From Tieghemiomyces parasiticus (taxonomy: Eukaryota; Kickxellomycota; Dimargaritomycetes; Dimargaritales; Dimargaritaceae): DNA of 64,000 nt. The position numbers and the translations under genes were made by a program. The notes under the pieces are model-generated. The model did no database searches and was not told the DNA's origin. It saw only the letters and a program-made list of their open reading frames with translations. Where the stretch lies: positions 168,570 through 232,569 of the forward strand of contig JANBPT010000001.1 in assembly GCA_027575765.1 (NCBI GenBank), written 5' to 3'. Every line of letters begins with the position of its first letter. Within the stretch, counting starts at the first letter, position 1. This document shows, piece by piece, positions 1 to 10,738 of the stretch.

Positions 1-3000
1 ATCCTGATTCAGTCGGCCACTCCAGCCGCGAAAACTCTCACAAAATAAAAATAGCCCAACCTCATTTTCGAAATGAAAGGAAGTACACACACCTGAAACA
101 CAAAGCTGACGCCATCTATATTTATCGGGAGCAGCAGCAGGGATTCTAGTGGTCGGTATCGAAAAAGAGGGATAGTTGTGAGTACAAATGGGAAGAGGCG
201 GTAGTCCCAGCTGACGGTACACCAGTCCGTCGCACAACGGAGGCCGCAGTCTACCAGAGTGCGACAAGCCGTCGTGACTGCGAGAGCCCTTTTTTCTTCT
301 TTTTGTTTTTTCACCCCGCCCCCCCCCCTTGACCCCGACGACTAATTGTCTAATTTTTGTAGGGTAGCTGAGGACTGGGGCAGTCAGGCGAGTTGACTTA
401 TACCCTGATGCGACCACGACGGTCACCTCCGAAGTGACCCCACACAGTCGGTGAAGGTGTGTATGATTAGCCATTATTAGAACAAGGTTACTTTAATGTT
501 ATTGTGTGGTAAGGTTTCGATTGCATACTATGGGATGCCTTGTAATATTTCGAATTGCTCGTAGCGTTTGCCACCAGCAACATTAGCCTCGTCCCGGCAT
601 ACCTCCAGCAGGCTCAGTGAACGATAGTTGGGCACGAGTCAATCGCCATCCCGTGAGGTGCTCAATGTAGCGTTGGTTTACGCGTCAGTTTCGGCTTGCT
701 ACGGGTGAGGTGGGGGGGGGTGGGTGGGTGGACACTGAGGATGCACGAGCGAAATGTTGACTACATAAGTGAAGGTGTTCTTCAACCTGTAAAATACCAT
801 TGATACCTTACTGGTCCTGCGGCACTGACCATATCGAACTCTAGCCAGGGACGCCATGAAAGAGCAAAGTGGGTGACTACCTACTTGTAAGACCCCTTAC
901 CTCGCACTTGACTCCAAAGAAAAGGCACTCATCCCTTATCGCACCCCTGGCTTTAACTTCCACGCTCCCAATTCCAATAAGAAAATCCAACGCTAGGCGG
1001 CGAAGAACGAGATGAGGGAGGTAAGGTCACGACACACTCCAGTTCCCCTCCCCTTCCGTTAAGGTATGTGCGGGAACCTGCAGCAAACAAACTTTGTTTG
1101 TCTATCTATTTCACGAGTTCAACGCGAACGGGGGCGGGCGATAGATTGAGCCGAAGTGCGAAAGCCCCCTTTATGGGAGAATTCTTATTAGGCCTATCCA
1201 TTATACCAGAGGTGCCTTCACTCATATTTACCAATGACTCCCATCCCCCACCCCTCCGTCATTTATGATTTACGTAGTAACGGCAGCCCTGTGTCTCAGA
1301 CGCTGAAGCACGGAAGTGAGCCCCCCCAGGAGGATGGTCAGTCTGGCCCTACATTCCAGAATGGTAGTCGTCCTTGATTCCCGCCGGGACCCCACAACCG
1401 CAACCTAATCCGAGCTTGCACGTGGGTTGCGTAGCCTGGCGTAATAGTGTATATAATGCCCAACTACAGCTATATACATGTTTACCTGGCGGCAATTCTT
1501 ACAATAATAGATCAATCAATGAATCAGTTTTTTTATTGTAAAGAACAATAACCCTAGGGGGTCTAAAATTAGGCTGCGGCGGTTGGGGCCAAGGTGGCCT
1601 CATCCCCATCCGCACTAAGCTTCATTGCTGTGATAACACCGTTACTGTAGTCTGCGTCTCTTCTATCTCCCCTCCTTCAACCTCATCTCCCCTACGCGGC
1701 TCCGGGACCTCACGTTTTCCATAATGGTGCTTTCTTTTCTTTTTTCCCACACTACCACCTCATCCCCTGAAACAAGTAGGACAAGTTACCAACTTCCCGA
1801 AAGGGATAGACTATGGTCGTCGCCTTTTTTATAAAAAAAAAGAAGGAAGAAGCAAAAGAGGTGTCTTCGCTTTCAGGTGATTCAATGACGAGATGATGGC
1901 TTTAGCCCGATTAGAATCATTCATATACGGTAGGTCGGTACGGTACAAGGTGGCCACCGGTAACATTATCTGTAGCGACCAGCTACACGGAGTTTAGATG
2001 TTTCATGGGTGACTTAGATGGTAAAAAGATTGTATTGAATGTCGCGCCAGGTCGTACGCACAGCAGACGGGTGCACGAGACACCTAGCAGTCAGATTGCA
2101 ATCCATAGGATTCTCTAATCCCACTCATAGTGCGAATCGACGGACTAGCCATAGTCCCCAACCCTTCTTAATTTTCCTATAGGAACTTGACGACCCTGGC
2201 ATTCCCTTGTCGATGCGGTGGTCACTCGGGATTTTTTCTATTAACCCCTGCATCTCCTACAAGCGTTTGAAGCTAAGACTTTTACATATTAATATCGTCA
2301 TTCTGAAACACATACCAGACTTGGATTGATTCGCTATTGATTAACCCTGGCTGCGTTTCGAAGGACAATTCTGTGATACCGCTTAGCATTCTAGAATACG
2401 ACCAATATGTTCCAGGCAGGAAATAGTTGGGAGGGGGAAGAGGAGGGGGGTCTGCATCAGTCGCCCGATGACGGACTTGGCCCCGATTAGACTTATCACA
2501 TGGGCAGAACACAGCCATTTCGGCTTTTTTTATATGCGACTCCTTAATAATATACCCGCATTGGGAATGGAATATTTTAACTCTATATTTGATGCCCTGA
2601 TACTCTATATATTCAGGGTAACGGACGCAACAAAGTGAGCTTTCCAGGATGAAGAACTGTCTCAGTACTAGGGGGAATTGGTAATGTTTTAGTCAGGGTG
2701 GCCACCTACCCGCTGGGACGCTCAAACAGTGCGTGATTCCCACTGTTTAAAGTAGTAGCTGTGCGGCTGATCATTCACGCGGACGGAATTGCCCAGCTCA
2801 CCCTCAAGAAGTCGACGCCTAGTCGGAGATAAATGCAGAGCGGATCGAATATATATATAAAAAAGGAAAGACGAGGGTATGAGCGCCAAGGAATAATAAA
2901 TCAATTGTATGGGAGTATGTATGTGGGGATGGAGTGGCGGTCAGTTAGAACCACAGAGTTCGGAGGGTAAGAAGCAAATAATTCTCGAGCCCCTCTCTCA

Positions 3001-3017
3001 CCCGGTTTACCCGGCAC
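1..3017. other. gene-free stretch
   Basis: I see no supported gene here. The open frames are short, have no recognisable domain and lack good splice partners. Base composition is more AT-rich than in the genes that follow, with runs such as poly-G near 712-720 and poly-A/T tracts near 1735-1850. The right end lies downstream of the augmin-like gene and may hold its 3' UTR. Confidence 0.6.
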
Positions 3018-5889
3018 TTACCGTTGCTGTAGGAATTCGTGAAGATTTTGGCTTTCCTCTGCACCGGCATCGGCAATCGTCAAGACTTGCTGCAATTTCG
3101 GCAGCGACTTCTCGGCATGACGAATGTAGGTCGTGTGCAAGTGGTCTGGTGGCCAAGCCTCCCCCGCAAGTTCAGTATGAAGGGTGGCGTGTGAGGTTGG
3201 ATGATAGTTGTCAAGCGGTAGGGAGCGGGTGAGTACGTTGGTCCGGTGCACAGTGACGATAATATCTGCTCAGAGTGTAGTACAGCTTAGCCGTAGGCCA
3301 GCAAGGGTGAGGGAGGGCAATACCTGTGGGTTGTACTAGCCCTGGCAGAACATAACGGGCCTTACCTTGTAGATACTTCACCACCACTGCGGCCGGGTTG
3401 GTGTTAGTATCGATCGGCAGCGATGCTCGCTCAGACTCAGGGAGGCTGTGCAGTAGGTCATTGACTAATTGGGGGGAAGGGTTTGCGTTCAGTATGTGGG
3501 CGGATCGGCCATTTTAGTGCCGTTTCAGCGGAATCAAGTGTCACCAGTTTCGGATTGTCGCTTGTTTGTGTACGCGGTGGGCCGTATAACCTATTCTTAC
3601 CTTGCTTGAGCAGAGCTTGGCGCTGGTCGATTTGGGCACTCTGTAGTACAAGCGCTAGGAGGCGATTGTCGTCATCTGTGCGGAATGAACCATAGACATC
3701 GAAATAATCAATGGGCTACCGGAGGTGAGTGGATGTCGAGGATGTGCCAGGGAGGTAGGCTGTGTCCTTGCTTACGGGCCTTTGCAGGACTCATGTCCGT
3801 GGCGCGGGTGTAGAATATGCCAAATTACCTTTCCAACATCGGTCACGCAGTTCATGTACGACCGTTTCGGAACTCTGGTATGAGGAAGAGGTGAAGGACA
3901 TGGTATACTCAGTCAATGGATACGTACACATGATGGTGTACAGTAAATAGAACGTTGGTCGCCCAGTAGCGTCCGTAGCACTTACCGAGTACACCGGTAG
4001 GTCAAGCGATGTGACGAAGCGGCGGTAAAGCTCGTCGTGAATCGCACGGTGTGGCGTACACAAGTTTAGCGGTCTCTTTACCGTGTGGCTGTCAATTGGG
4101 TTCACGAGGCAGTAACGCAGGTTTGCTAGGCAGAGTCGGTGGCTACTCACGAGGTCGACCTGGATGTGACCCTGGAGATCAGTCATGGCGGCCTGCAAGG
4201 CGTGAGTCGCGGCTGGTGGCTGCAGGGCAACCCGGGCGCTGAGATCGGACAGGATCTGAGTGATAGCCAGGACCTTGCCGCGGAGCAGAGCCAAGGTCGC
4301 TCGTAGTTCTTTGGCCGTACGCTTCTGCGGTCAGTGGGAAGGTTGGGCATTTCAAGTGATCCACAGACATACATATCCATGCTAACACGGTGTTAATTCG
4401 TTAACCGAGTTCTGAGATGGGGCCTGGGGTGCCCTGATGTACAACCGACATCCCACCACTACGGACGTGGACCCGAAGACTTACCAGGAGCACCTCGGCG
4501 GCCTTGGCCTTCATCTTGGCGACGGTGTCCTTCCGAGCGGGACAGTGCCATTCGGCGAGGATCCGGTCAGCAGTACTGCCACCTAGTAACTCCGTAACGT
4601 GCTGGTGGGCCGCCCGGTGGGCCTGTTCGACTGCAGCCGCGGACGCAGGGGAACCGGGGCTGGTAAAATCTCGGCCTTCAGATTCCCAGTGTTGGATGCG
4701 TCGGGTAAGTCCGATACACTCGATCTTGCGCTGGGCGTGGTGACGGTGTAGGCACGCCAGGAATTGACCAAGAGATGCGAGCGCTTCAACTAGTGCCTCC
4801 GGAGCGGTCTCGTGGTGGACACTATGGCCCCAGTCGACGAGGGTGGCTTGGGCGGCATCGCCGTTGGCTTTGGCGTAGTTCACGATGGTCCGGCCGTCGA
4901 CCGTTTGGCTGATGTCTTCCGCAAGGGCAATGATTTCGTTAGGTAGGTCCGGCGGGTCTAGAGGACGCTGGGTAAGTTCGCGTTTCAGACGATCCTTGAT
5001 CAGGGTTTGCAAGTAGAGAAGTCGCTCCTTGTCCGTTGTGTTATTCTTCGGCGAAAGTTGGTCCGGCTTCCGCGACCGCCACCGTTGCGTTTCCTCGTCA
5101 TATTTCCGGATGCGTTGGCGGATCTCGTGCTCGTAGCGGTACTTGAGGTGGGCACGGGATTCGGCATCACGTAGGGCCTCCCGAGCCTCGCCCAGTTGAA
5201 ATTCTAGACAAGGTAGAGGATCCAAGGTTAGGAACGGACAATAGCGACGCAAGGTCATAATTAGGCATCCATCGGGCGGGGCGATGTACGCTTATAATTT
5301 TGAGACTGCTGGGTATCCGCGGTAGAAGCGATAATTTTTTTTTAGACCAGTCTAACTTATTGCCAGTCGGCCAGATTCACTTACCGGTATCCAAAGCCTG
5401 CTGGGCCAGCTGCTGGTTATGTGCCAATTTACGCTCTACCTGGGTCCGCAGTTTCTGCACTTTCTCTGTCAATTCTTCGGCCCGAGTGACCTTGTTGATT
5501 AGTGCTAGTGGGTTCTGTCCATTCTTGTCTCCGACGGCGTACCTCGCCCCGCTAGCGCCAATCGCTTCCACGACATCTGCTCGACGTTGGTAAATCAAAT
5601 AGTTCAACTTCCGACGGATATTCCTTACGACCGCAGGGGATTTGACCCGAGGCAATAGGTACTCAAAGATCGGGCGGAGCGGAGCGGTTTCCAGCGCGGA
5701 GGCCAGGTGGGCGTTGGGCGACAAGGTGTTAGCACCCGAGGCCGGAAGAAGCAGTACTTGATGCTGCAGGCGCAGGCCGAGGTCATTGGTCGCCCATTGG
5801 GTGACCTCAGTAACAAAAGGGTCGGTCTCGAGATCGCCATCTGCCCCGGGGACCGGTCCGCTCTGTAGTGGATGTTTCAATTGAGCCAT
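3018..5889 (-). CDS. HAUS5: augmin complex subunit 5 (HAUS5/AUG5-like)
   Basis: Proposed exons, high to low: 5889-5385, 5203-4485, 4324-4151, 4075-3986, 3874-3829, 3675-3601, 3464-3366 and 3265-3018. They join in phase to about 651 residues, close to the roughly 630 of animal HAUS5. The N-terminal region carries the family hallmark: a W-containing segment (VTQWATNDLG) followed by PIFEYLLPRVKS and VVRNIRRKL, resembling plant AUG5 and animal HAUS5 (an 'I..Y/F....V.S..TV..IR' pattern). The rest is helical and coiled-coil. Augmin recruits gamma-tubulin to existing microtubules and drives branching nucleation in spindles. The start is the ATG at 5889, the only good Met before the conserved block. 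The end is the least certain part: TAA at 3018 overlaps a donor-like CGGTAAGT, so a further exon is possible. It is divergent from centrin. Confidence 0.65.
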
Positions 5890-6443
5890 GGTCCAGAAGA
5901 CAATAAAAAAGTGAGTAGGTAGTTTAGACAAGACCACGTGCTGTCATGGGCATGTGCTTGTCACGCATGGACTAGTTTTAGCTGTGCCCCTTTTAGAATG
6001 GCCAAACTGCCCAATACAGGGTACCCTTGGCACTGAAAACTCCGCTCTACCGTGCTGGCCGATTAGGCGCAATGGCAGGAAGGGCTATGGAGCAAGGATG
6101 GTACATGTAAGCATAACGCCAGCTATCCGTGCCCAGGGGCATATACCCAAACAGACAAGTGCCACAGAACGTAAATAAAATTTAAAAAAAGTATCGCAAT
6201 CTCCTCTGCGGGCCAATTGCTCCTATCCCCTTAGCATACACACCCAGCTCCGACGAGGTCTGCGTCTACGTATGCTTTTGTCACCACATTCCCTTCTCAC
6301 CCAGCTTGACATGTATTCCCCGCTTTACTAGTTATTTAAGCCCCCACCCCTCCCTTCCCTCGTTTCGCGTATCCCCAATCTGTTTATACGCAACTACTTG
6401 ACGATAACGGCATCCTGGTATTACGACTCCGCATTCCCCAACC
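5890..6443. promoter_or_regulatory. shared divergent promoter, augmin subunit / centrin
   Basis: This 554-base gap separates the start codons of two genes transcribed away from each other, both linked to microtubule organising centres. The right half is rich in pyrimidine tracts (about 6290-6400), typical of a fungal leader or promoter on the centrin side. I see no strong canonical TATA box. Shared regulation is inferred from layout only. Confidence 0.45.
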
Positions 6444-7395
6444 ATGGTGCCTACCCTTCCCCGTTCCAAGAAGGCCGACGTGACGGCTGAGCAGCTCCAC
6501 GAGGTCAATGAGGCCTTCAACCTATTCGACTCCGATAGCGATGGTCAGCTCGACTATTACGAGTTTAAGGTAGGTGCCTCCAAACTGTCAACGCTCGCCA
6601 GAGTAGAGCCTTTCAGGTTCATTTCCTTCCTGCTCGGTCCTCCGATTATAGTCTAGGTATCAATGGAAACTGCCCGTCTGACCACTAACGTCAAGCCTTT
6701 CTGGCACCCCAATCATTTCTTCCATATTACAATCTGACAGGTTGCCATGAAAGCCTTGGGTTTCGAAGTTCCCAAGAGTGAGGTACTACAACTCCTCAAA
6801 CAATACAGTCGGGGCGACAGCCAACGGGTCACTCAGTCCGACTTTATCACCATCAGTAAGCTTTCACCTAAACGTTATCGCCGTGAGCGGTGTCGATCTA
6901 TGAAAACCTAGCGGTTCGTAGACGTACCCACCCTAATCTGGCCACCATTTGCTGATTACCTCTTTTTTTTTTTGGTTTCATCCAACCCACTCCGATGATG
7001 GTGACGGCCACCACCACAGTGACGGAAAAGATCCGTCAGCGTGACCCGATGGACGAGATCCATAAGGCCTTCAAACTCTTTGACGAGAACGGCAACGGTC
7101 GGATCACCGTCGGTGACCTGCGACGAGTGGCCCAGGAACTGGGTGAGAGTCCGAACGATGAAGAACTCCAGGCCATGATTGACGAGTTTGACATGGACAA
7201 CGACGGCGCCAGTAAGTGATACGTTGAGGGGCAGACTTTTCAGAGCATAGAACCGGCGTGCTAGCTAATTCGTTTCCTCGGCGGTACGGCTGGCTGATCA
7301 ATTATCTAACCGTCATATCTACTGTAATTTGCCTGCTTGCTCACTGTCCTCCAGTTAATGAGAAGGAATTCGTTAGCATTATGCGCGGCGATTGA
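6444..7395 (+). CDS. CDC31: centrin (Cdc31-type EF-hand protein)
   Basis: Four exons (6444-6569, 6741-6855, 7020-7211, 7355-7395) give 157 residues, the usual centrin length, with every junction in phase. The sequence follows yeast Cdc31 and animal centrin throughout: an N-terminal 'LTPEQ'-like start (DVTAEQLHEV), VAMKALGFEVPK after the first loop, then EKIRQRDPMDEIHKAFKLFD and LRRVAQELGE. EF-hand loop 1 (DSDSDGQLDYYE) and loop 4 (DMDNDGAINEKE) have complete calcium ligands. Loop 2 is degenerate, and loop 3 (DENGNGRITVGD) ends in Asp instead of Glu. Centrins act at spindle pole bodies and centrosomes, in TREX-2 mRNA export and in nucleotide excision repair. The Met at the exon 2/3 junction is itself split by an intron. 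Its end is convergent with the prolyl-tRNA synthetase, 269 bases apart. Confidence 0.93.
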
Positions 7396-7664
7396 TCGCC
7401 AACCACCACCGTAGCTCCTGTGGGTACCGTTGACCACCCGAGGACTTTGCCCTCGACCCCTATAGTAGATACATGTCTGTCAATACTGGATTGATATTTT
7501 TTTTCTTTTTTTATACCATTCCGTGCCCTCAATCTAGTCTTTACCACACTGGCCTTCTCAGTTGATTCCCTCTCCGTTAAATATATAGTTTTTATTATTA
7601 GCATTTAATACACCTTTCCCATCCCATGAACGATCCAAGTCGTAGCTGGAACACCGGAGTTCAG

Positions 7665-9779
7665 CTAGGCCAGATTGTGCATTCGTTCTAGGGAATCCAG
7701 TGTCGAAAGAAGGTCGGCTGCTGGGACCATTCGTCGCTCGTTAGTATGCCGGATATGCAGCTCTACTTCGCCGTGGAGCAAAAACTGCTTGCCGACCACC
7801 ACCACCCAGGGGAATCCGATAAGCTCGGTATCCTTGAACCGTTGACCGGGGGTAAGCGTCGTGCGGTCGTCAATGATGACCTGGTCTCGCCAGTAAAACG
7901 GCTCAGCCGGGACTTCCGTGGCCACCGAGCCCGGGGTCGATTCATCAACCTCCAAGCCCAGTACATTGGTGGCAGCAGTCGTAGGGGCGATGAGGCTGCG
8001 GGTCTGGAGGTGATCGTAGAGCCGTTCGACGAAACGCCATACGGTACCCTCCGGGTCTGAGACGCTCGCAGGGATCTGCTTGGCCCGAGGTACGATGGGT
8101 AGGATACAAAGTCGGTAAGGTGCGATGGCCGGCGGCCAGAAGATCCCTCGGACGTCGTGGTTGCGGTCGGCCACCGCGGCGACGATACGTGAGAGACCGA
8201 TGCCGTAGCAGCCCATTTCGATGGGCGACCCCTCGGTAGTGGTGCCAGCCGACGTGTTGCGGATGAGAGCGCCTAGAGGTTGCGAGTACTTGGTACCCAA
8301 GTAGAAGGTGTGACCCACTTCGATGGTGGTTACGGCCTCAATCGGGCTAGCCATCGGGGTGGGCGATTCGGCATGACAAGTCGGACAGAGGTCACCAGCC
8401 TGGATTTGAACCAAATCAGCACCGTGGACCGAGACGACCCCGGCAGCCTTGCCCTGCAGGCGCTCATCAGTCAACTTGGTACCTTGGGTCCCGGCCGATA
8501 GAAGCTGCCCGTCGATCAGGAGTTGACACGGTAAAGGATGGGCCAGGCTCGTCCGCAAGGAGTTGGCCGGGGTCAAATCCGATTGTGAGGAACTTGAAGT
8601 GGGGCCACTACCCAGGGCCTCAGCTAGCTGGTCTAGGGTATACGTGGTCACGTCGTGCTCGCTGTCGGTAAGGTGCGGTGTCAGTTTGTGCGAGTTCAAC
8701 GACCGGTCTTGGTGCACCACCGTCACTAGGGCCCGGGTAGTGGCCGCATGAGGATCGGCGCCGGTAGGCCCAGAATCGTGGCCCCGGACGAGAGCGACGT
8801 TTACAGTGAAGGGTAGTTTGGTCAGGGTGGCGAGTAGTACATGGTCGACGTGGCCATGGTGAAGGCCATCTGCGAACGTTAGGAGGAGCGGCCAGGCCTC
8901 CTCTAGGGCAATGGACAGGGGGCTCGTCGTTAAGTCAGACTTGGCATCAGGCTGGACGACCCCGGTGGCGCACTCGGCGTTGGATGCATACCGGCACCGC
9001 GAGCAAGTTAACACGTGGTCCTCGCCCGTAGCCGACGGATAGTGGAACTCGTGTGATAAGGTGCCGCCGATATTCCCACTGTCGGCACGGGCCTCCACAA
9101 AGGCCAGGCCGATCTGCTTAAAGAAGTACCGATACAACTCCCGCACCTCGTTGTAGGTGCGCAGGGCGCCGGACTGGTCGGCGTCGAAGCTATAGAGGTC
9201 CTTCATGACAAACTCACGGGCCCGCAGTAATCCGGCCCGGGGGCGCAGCTCGTCACGGAACTTGCGGCCGACCTGGTACAGCCGAAGCGGGAGCTGGCGG
9301 TAGGACGAAACGTCCCCAGCCACCAGGTGGGTTATCTCCTCCTCGTGAGTTGGACCCAGGCAGTACGGTGTGGCCTTACGGTCAGTCAAGCGGAATAGTT
9401 CGCGGCCCGTGGTCTCCCACCGCCCCGTCTGTTTCCATAGGTCAGCGGCGAGTAGGTTTGGCAGCGCTAGTTTGTGGGCACCGCCGTGGTGGCCCATGGT
9501 CCGGTCGACAAGAGCCTCAAGGCGGGCAAGGACCCGCTGTCCTAGCGGCAGCAGGGAATAAATCCCTGTGCTGGACACCCGGATCAGGCCGGCCCGGACG
9601 AGCAGACGATGGCCCGCGGAAGTGGTATCGAGGGAAGGTCCCGATTCAGGTTTGAGCGTGGGCGCAAATAGCCGCGAGAGGTGCTGCCGGTAGGTATGGA
9701 GGGTGCGGGCGGCCAGAGGGCGAGTTCCCCGGACGGTGGGGGTCCTAAGGGGCCGCACACGGTCGACAAGTCGCAACAT
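7665..9779 (-). CDS. PARS2: prolyl-tRNA synthetase, mitochondrial (bacterial type)
   Basis: Single exon, 704 residues. It charges mitochondrial tRNA-Pro with proline. Class II synthetase signatures are visible in order: motif 1 around YSLLPLGQRVLARLE, the THEEE segment (PYCLGPTHEEEIT), motif 2 around YQVGRKFRDELRPRAGLLRA followed by REFVMKDLYSFD, and motif 3 around MGCYGIGLSRIVAA. A C-terminal anticodon-binding domain follows. The part between motifs 2 and 3 carries an insertion with a cysteine pair (CSRCRYASNAEC), as in bacterial-type ProRS. The frame is open upstream to 9926, but I start at the Met at 9779, whose first 35 residues (MLRLVDRVRPLRTPTVRG...) are Arg/Thr-rich and acid-free like a mitochondrial presequence. 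Its start faces Bud6 across a 959-base gap. Confidence 0.9.
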   Translation of the reverse strand: MLRLVDRVRPLRTPTVRGTRPLAARTLHTYRQHLSRLFAPTLKPESGPSLDTTSAGHRLLVRAGLIRVSSTGIYSLLPLGQRVLARLEALVDRTMGHHGGAHKLALPNLLAADLWKQTGRWETTGRELFRLTDRKATPYCLGPTHEEEITHLVAGDVSSYRQLPLRLYQVGRKFRDELRPRAGLLRAREFVMKDLYSFDADQSGALRTYNEVRELYRYFFKQIGLAFVEARADSGNIGGTLSHEFHYPSATGEDHVLTCSRCRYASNAECATGVVQPDAKSDLTTSPLSIALEEAWPLLLTFADGLHHGHVDHVLLATLTKLPFTVNVALVRGHDSGPTGADPHAATTRALVTVVHQDRSLNSHKLTPHLTDSEHDVTTYTLDQLAEALGSGPTSSSSQSDLTPANSLRTSLAHPLPCQLLIDGQLLSAGTQGTKLTDERLQGKAAGVVSVHGADLVQIQAGDLCPTCHAESPTPMASPIEAVTTIEVGHTFYLGTKYSQPLGALIRNTSAGTTTEGSPIEMGCYGIGLSRIVAAVADRNHDVRGIFWPPAIAPYRLCILPIVPRAKQIPASVSDPEGTVWRFVERLYDHLQTRSLIAPTTAATNVLGLEVDESTPGSVATEVPAEPFYWRDQVIIDDRTTLTPGQRFKDTELIGFPWVVVVGKQFLLHGEVELHIRHTNERRMVPAADLLSTLDSLERMHNLA

Positions 9780-10738
9780 CGTTAAGAGCAGCAGAATGGA
9801 CTGAGTGGGAAGCGGCGAATGTGTATTGAGAGGAAATGCAGCGTGCCCTCGAGACCTGAGGGGGCAAAGGCGATCAGGAGGGTGTGCACCCGCCTTGCAG
9901 ACCCATCTCCGGGCGGAGAGGGCCACTTAAGGAAATTCTGGACTATATCGCTAGTCCAACCACTACGCCGGAAAGGCAGCGAAGGCCACGTCCCGCAGCA
10001 GATATTCCAATGAGGGGACAGCCCGATCCTCCTCGGGGAGCGCATATAGCAGGTCAGCGATCATACCCCTAACGTGGCGGTTGGTTGGCCAGATTGCTGA
10101 CGGGGAGCAGATATGCGGGGTCGTATGGTGAGCTAACCCTTGATCAGCCCGCGTCCGCTTTTTCGCACTCCGCTCGAAACCTCTGAGGGGAAAGTGCCCA
10201 GCGCCGCGATGTGTACGTCAGGCGGGCCGAGTGGCAGCCTGGCCAAGGCTACAGTCCTGGCGGGTGGGGGTGGCCAGCTAGTGTCGATCGAGGACCTCGT
10301 GGGCCGGCCAACGGACCTCAGCAGCGGCGTTCGCACCTCCCGCTACAACGCCCCGATACCAGGTTCCTTGTGCCGCGGACGCCACTATTAGGCCCAGGGA
10401 TGTTGAGAGTCCAGGGAGACCTGGCGCCCAAGCTCTTTGTCTCTTAAACAGTCTCGGGTGTCACTTGCCCGTCGACAGCAGTTCCCCTCTCCCCTCATTT
10501 CCGCACCAGTCCGACCGGGATTGACCCCTTCCCCCAACCCCCTTCCTAGCATTGCCCACCCTCACCGTCTCAGCCTAGTGGTGTCTTACCCATTCCCCCT
10601 GCTTTTGGACCTTCCCCAGCTCGACCCCCAATCCCCGCCTCATCCCCCAACCATCCGACCACATAGCCACCCGGGCACTCTTTCGACATCCCTTCTCCCT
10701 TGTGTAACTCCCTACTTCACCTCGTTCCCGGGCCACCC
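9780..10738. promoter_or_regulatory. divergent intergenic region, ProRS / Bud6
   Basis: This spacer lies between two oppositely transcribed genes. The right part (about 10440-10738) is strongly C- and T-rich, consistent with a fungal 5' leader for the Bud6-like gene. Several open frames cross it on both strands, but none has a domain, a codon pattern or splice partners that I would defend. Confidence 0.4.

Noticed and set aside
9..314. 101-codon minus-strand frame at the left edge
   Set aside because: No domain, no codon bias like the neighbouring genes, and no splice partners.
9780..9926. N-terminal extension of the prolyl-tRNA synthetase to 9926
   Set aside because: The Met at 9779 starts a typical mitochondrial presequence; the extra 49 residues have no conserved character.
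10700..10738. Upstream start of the Bud6-like frame
   Set aside because: It begins at a non-ATG codon and lies in the C/T-rich leader; the ATG at 10739 is a better start.
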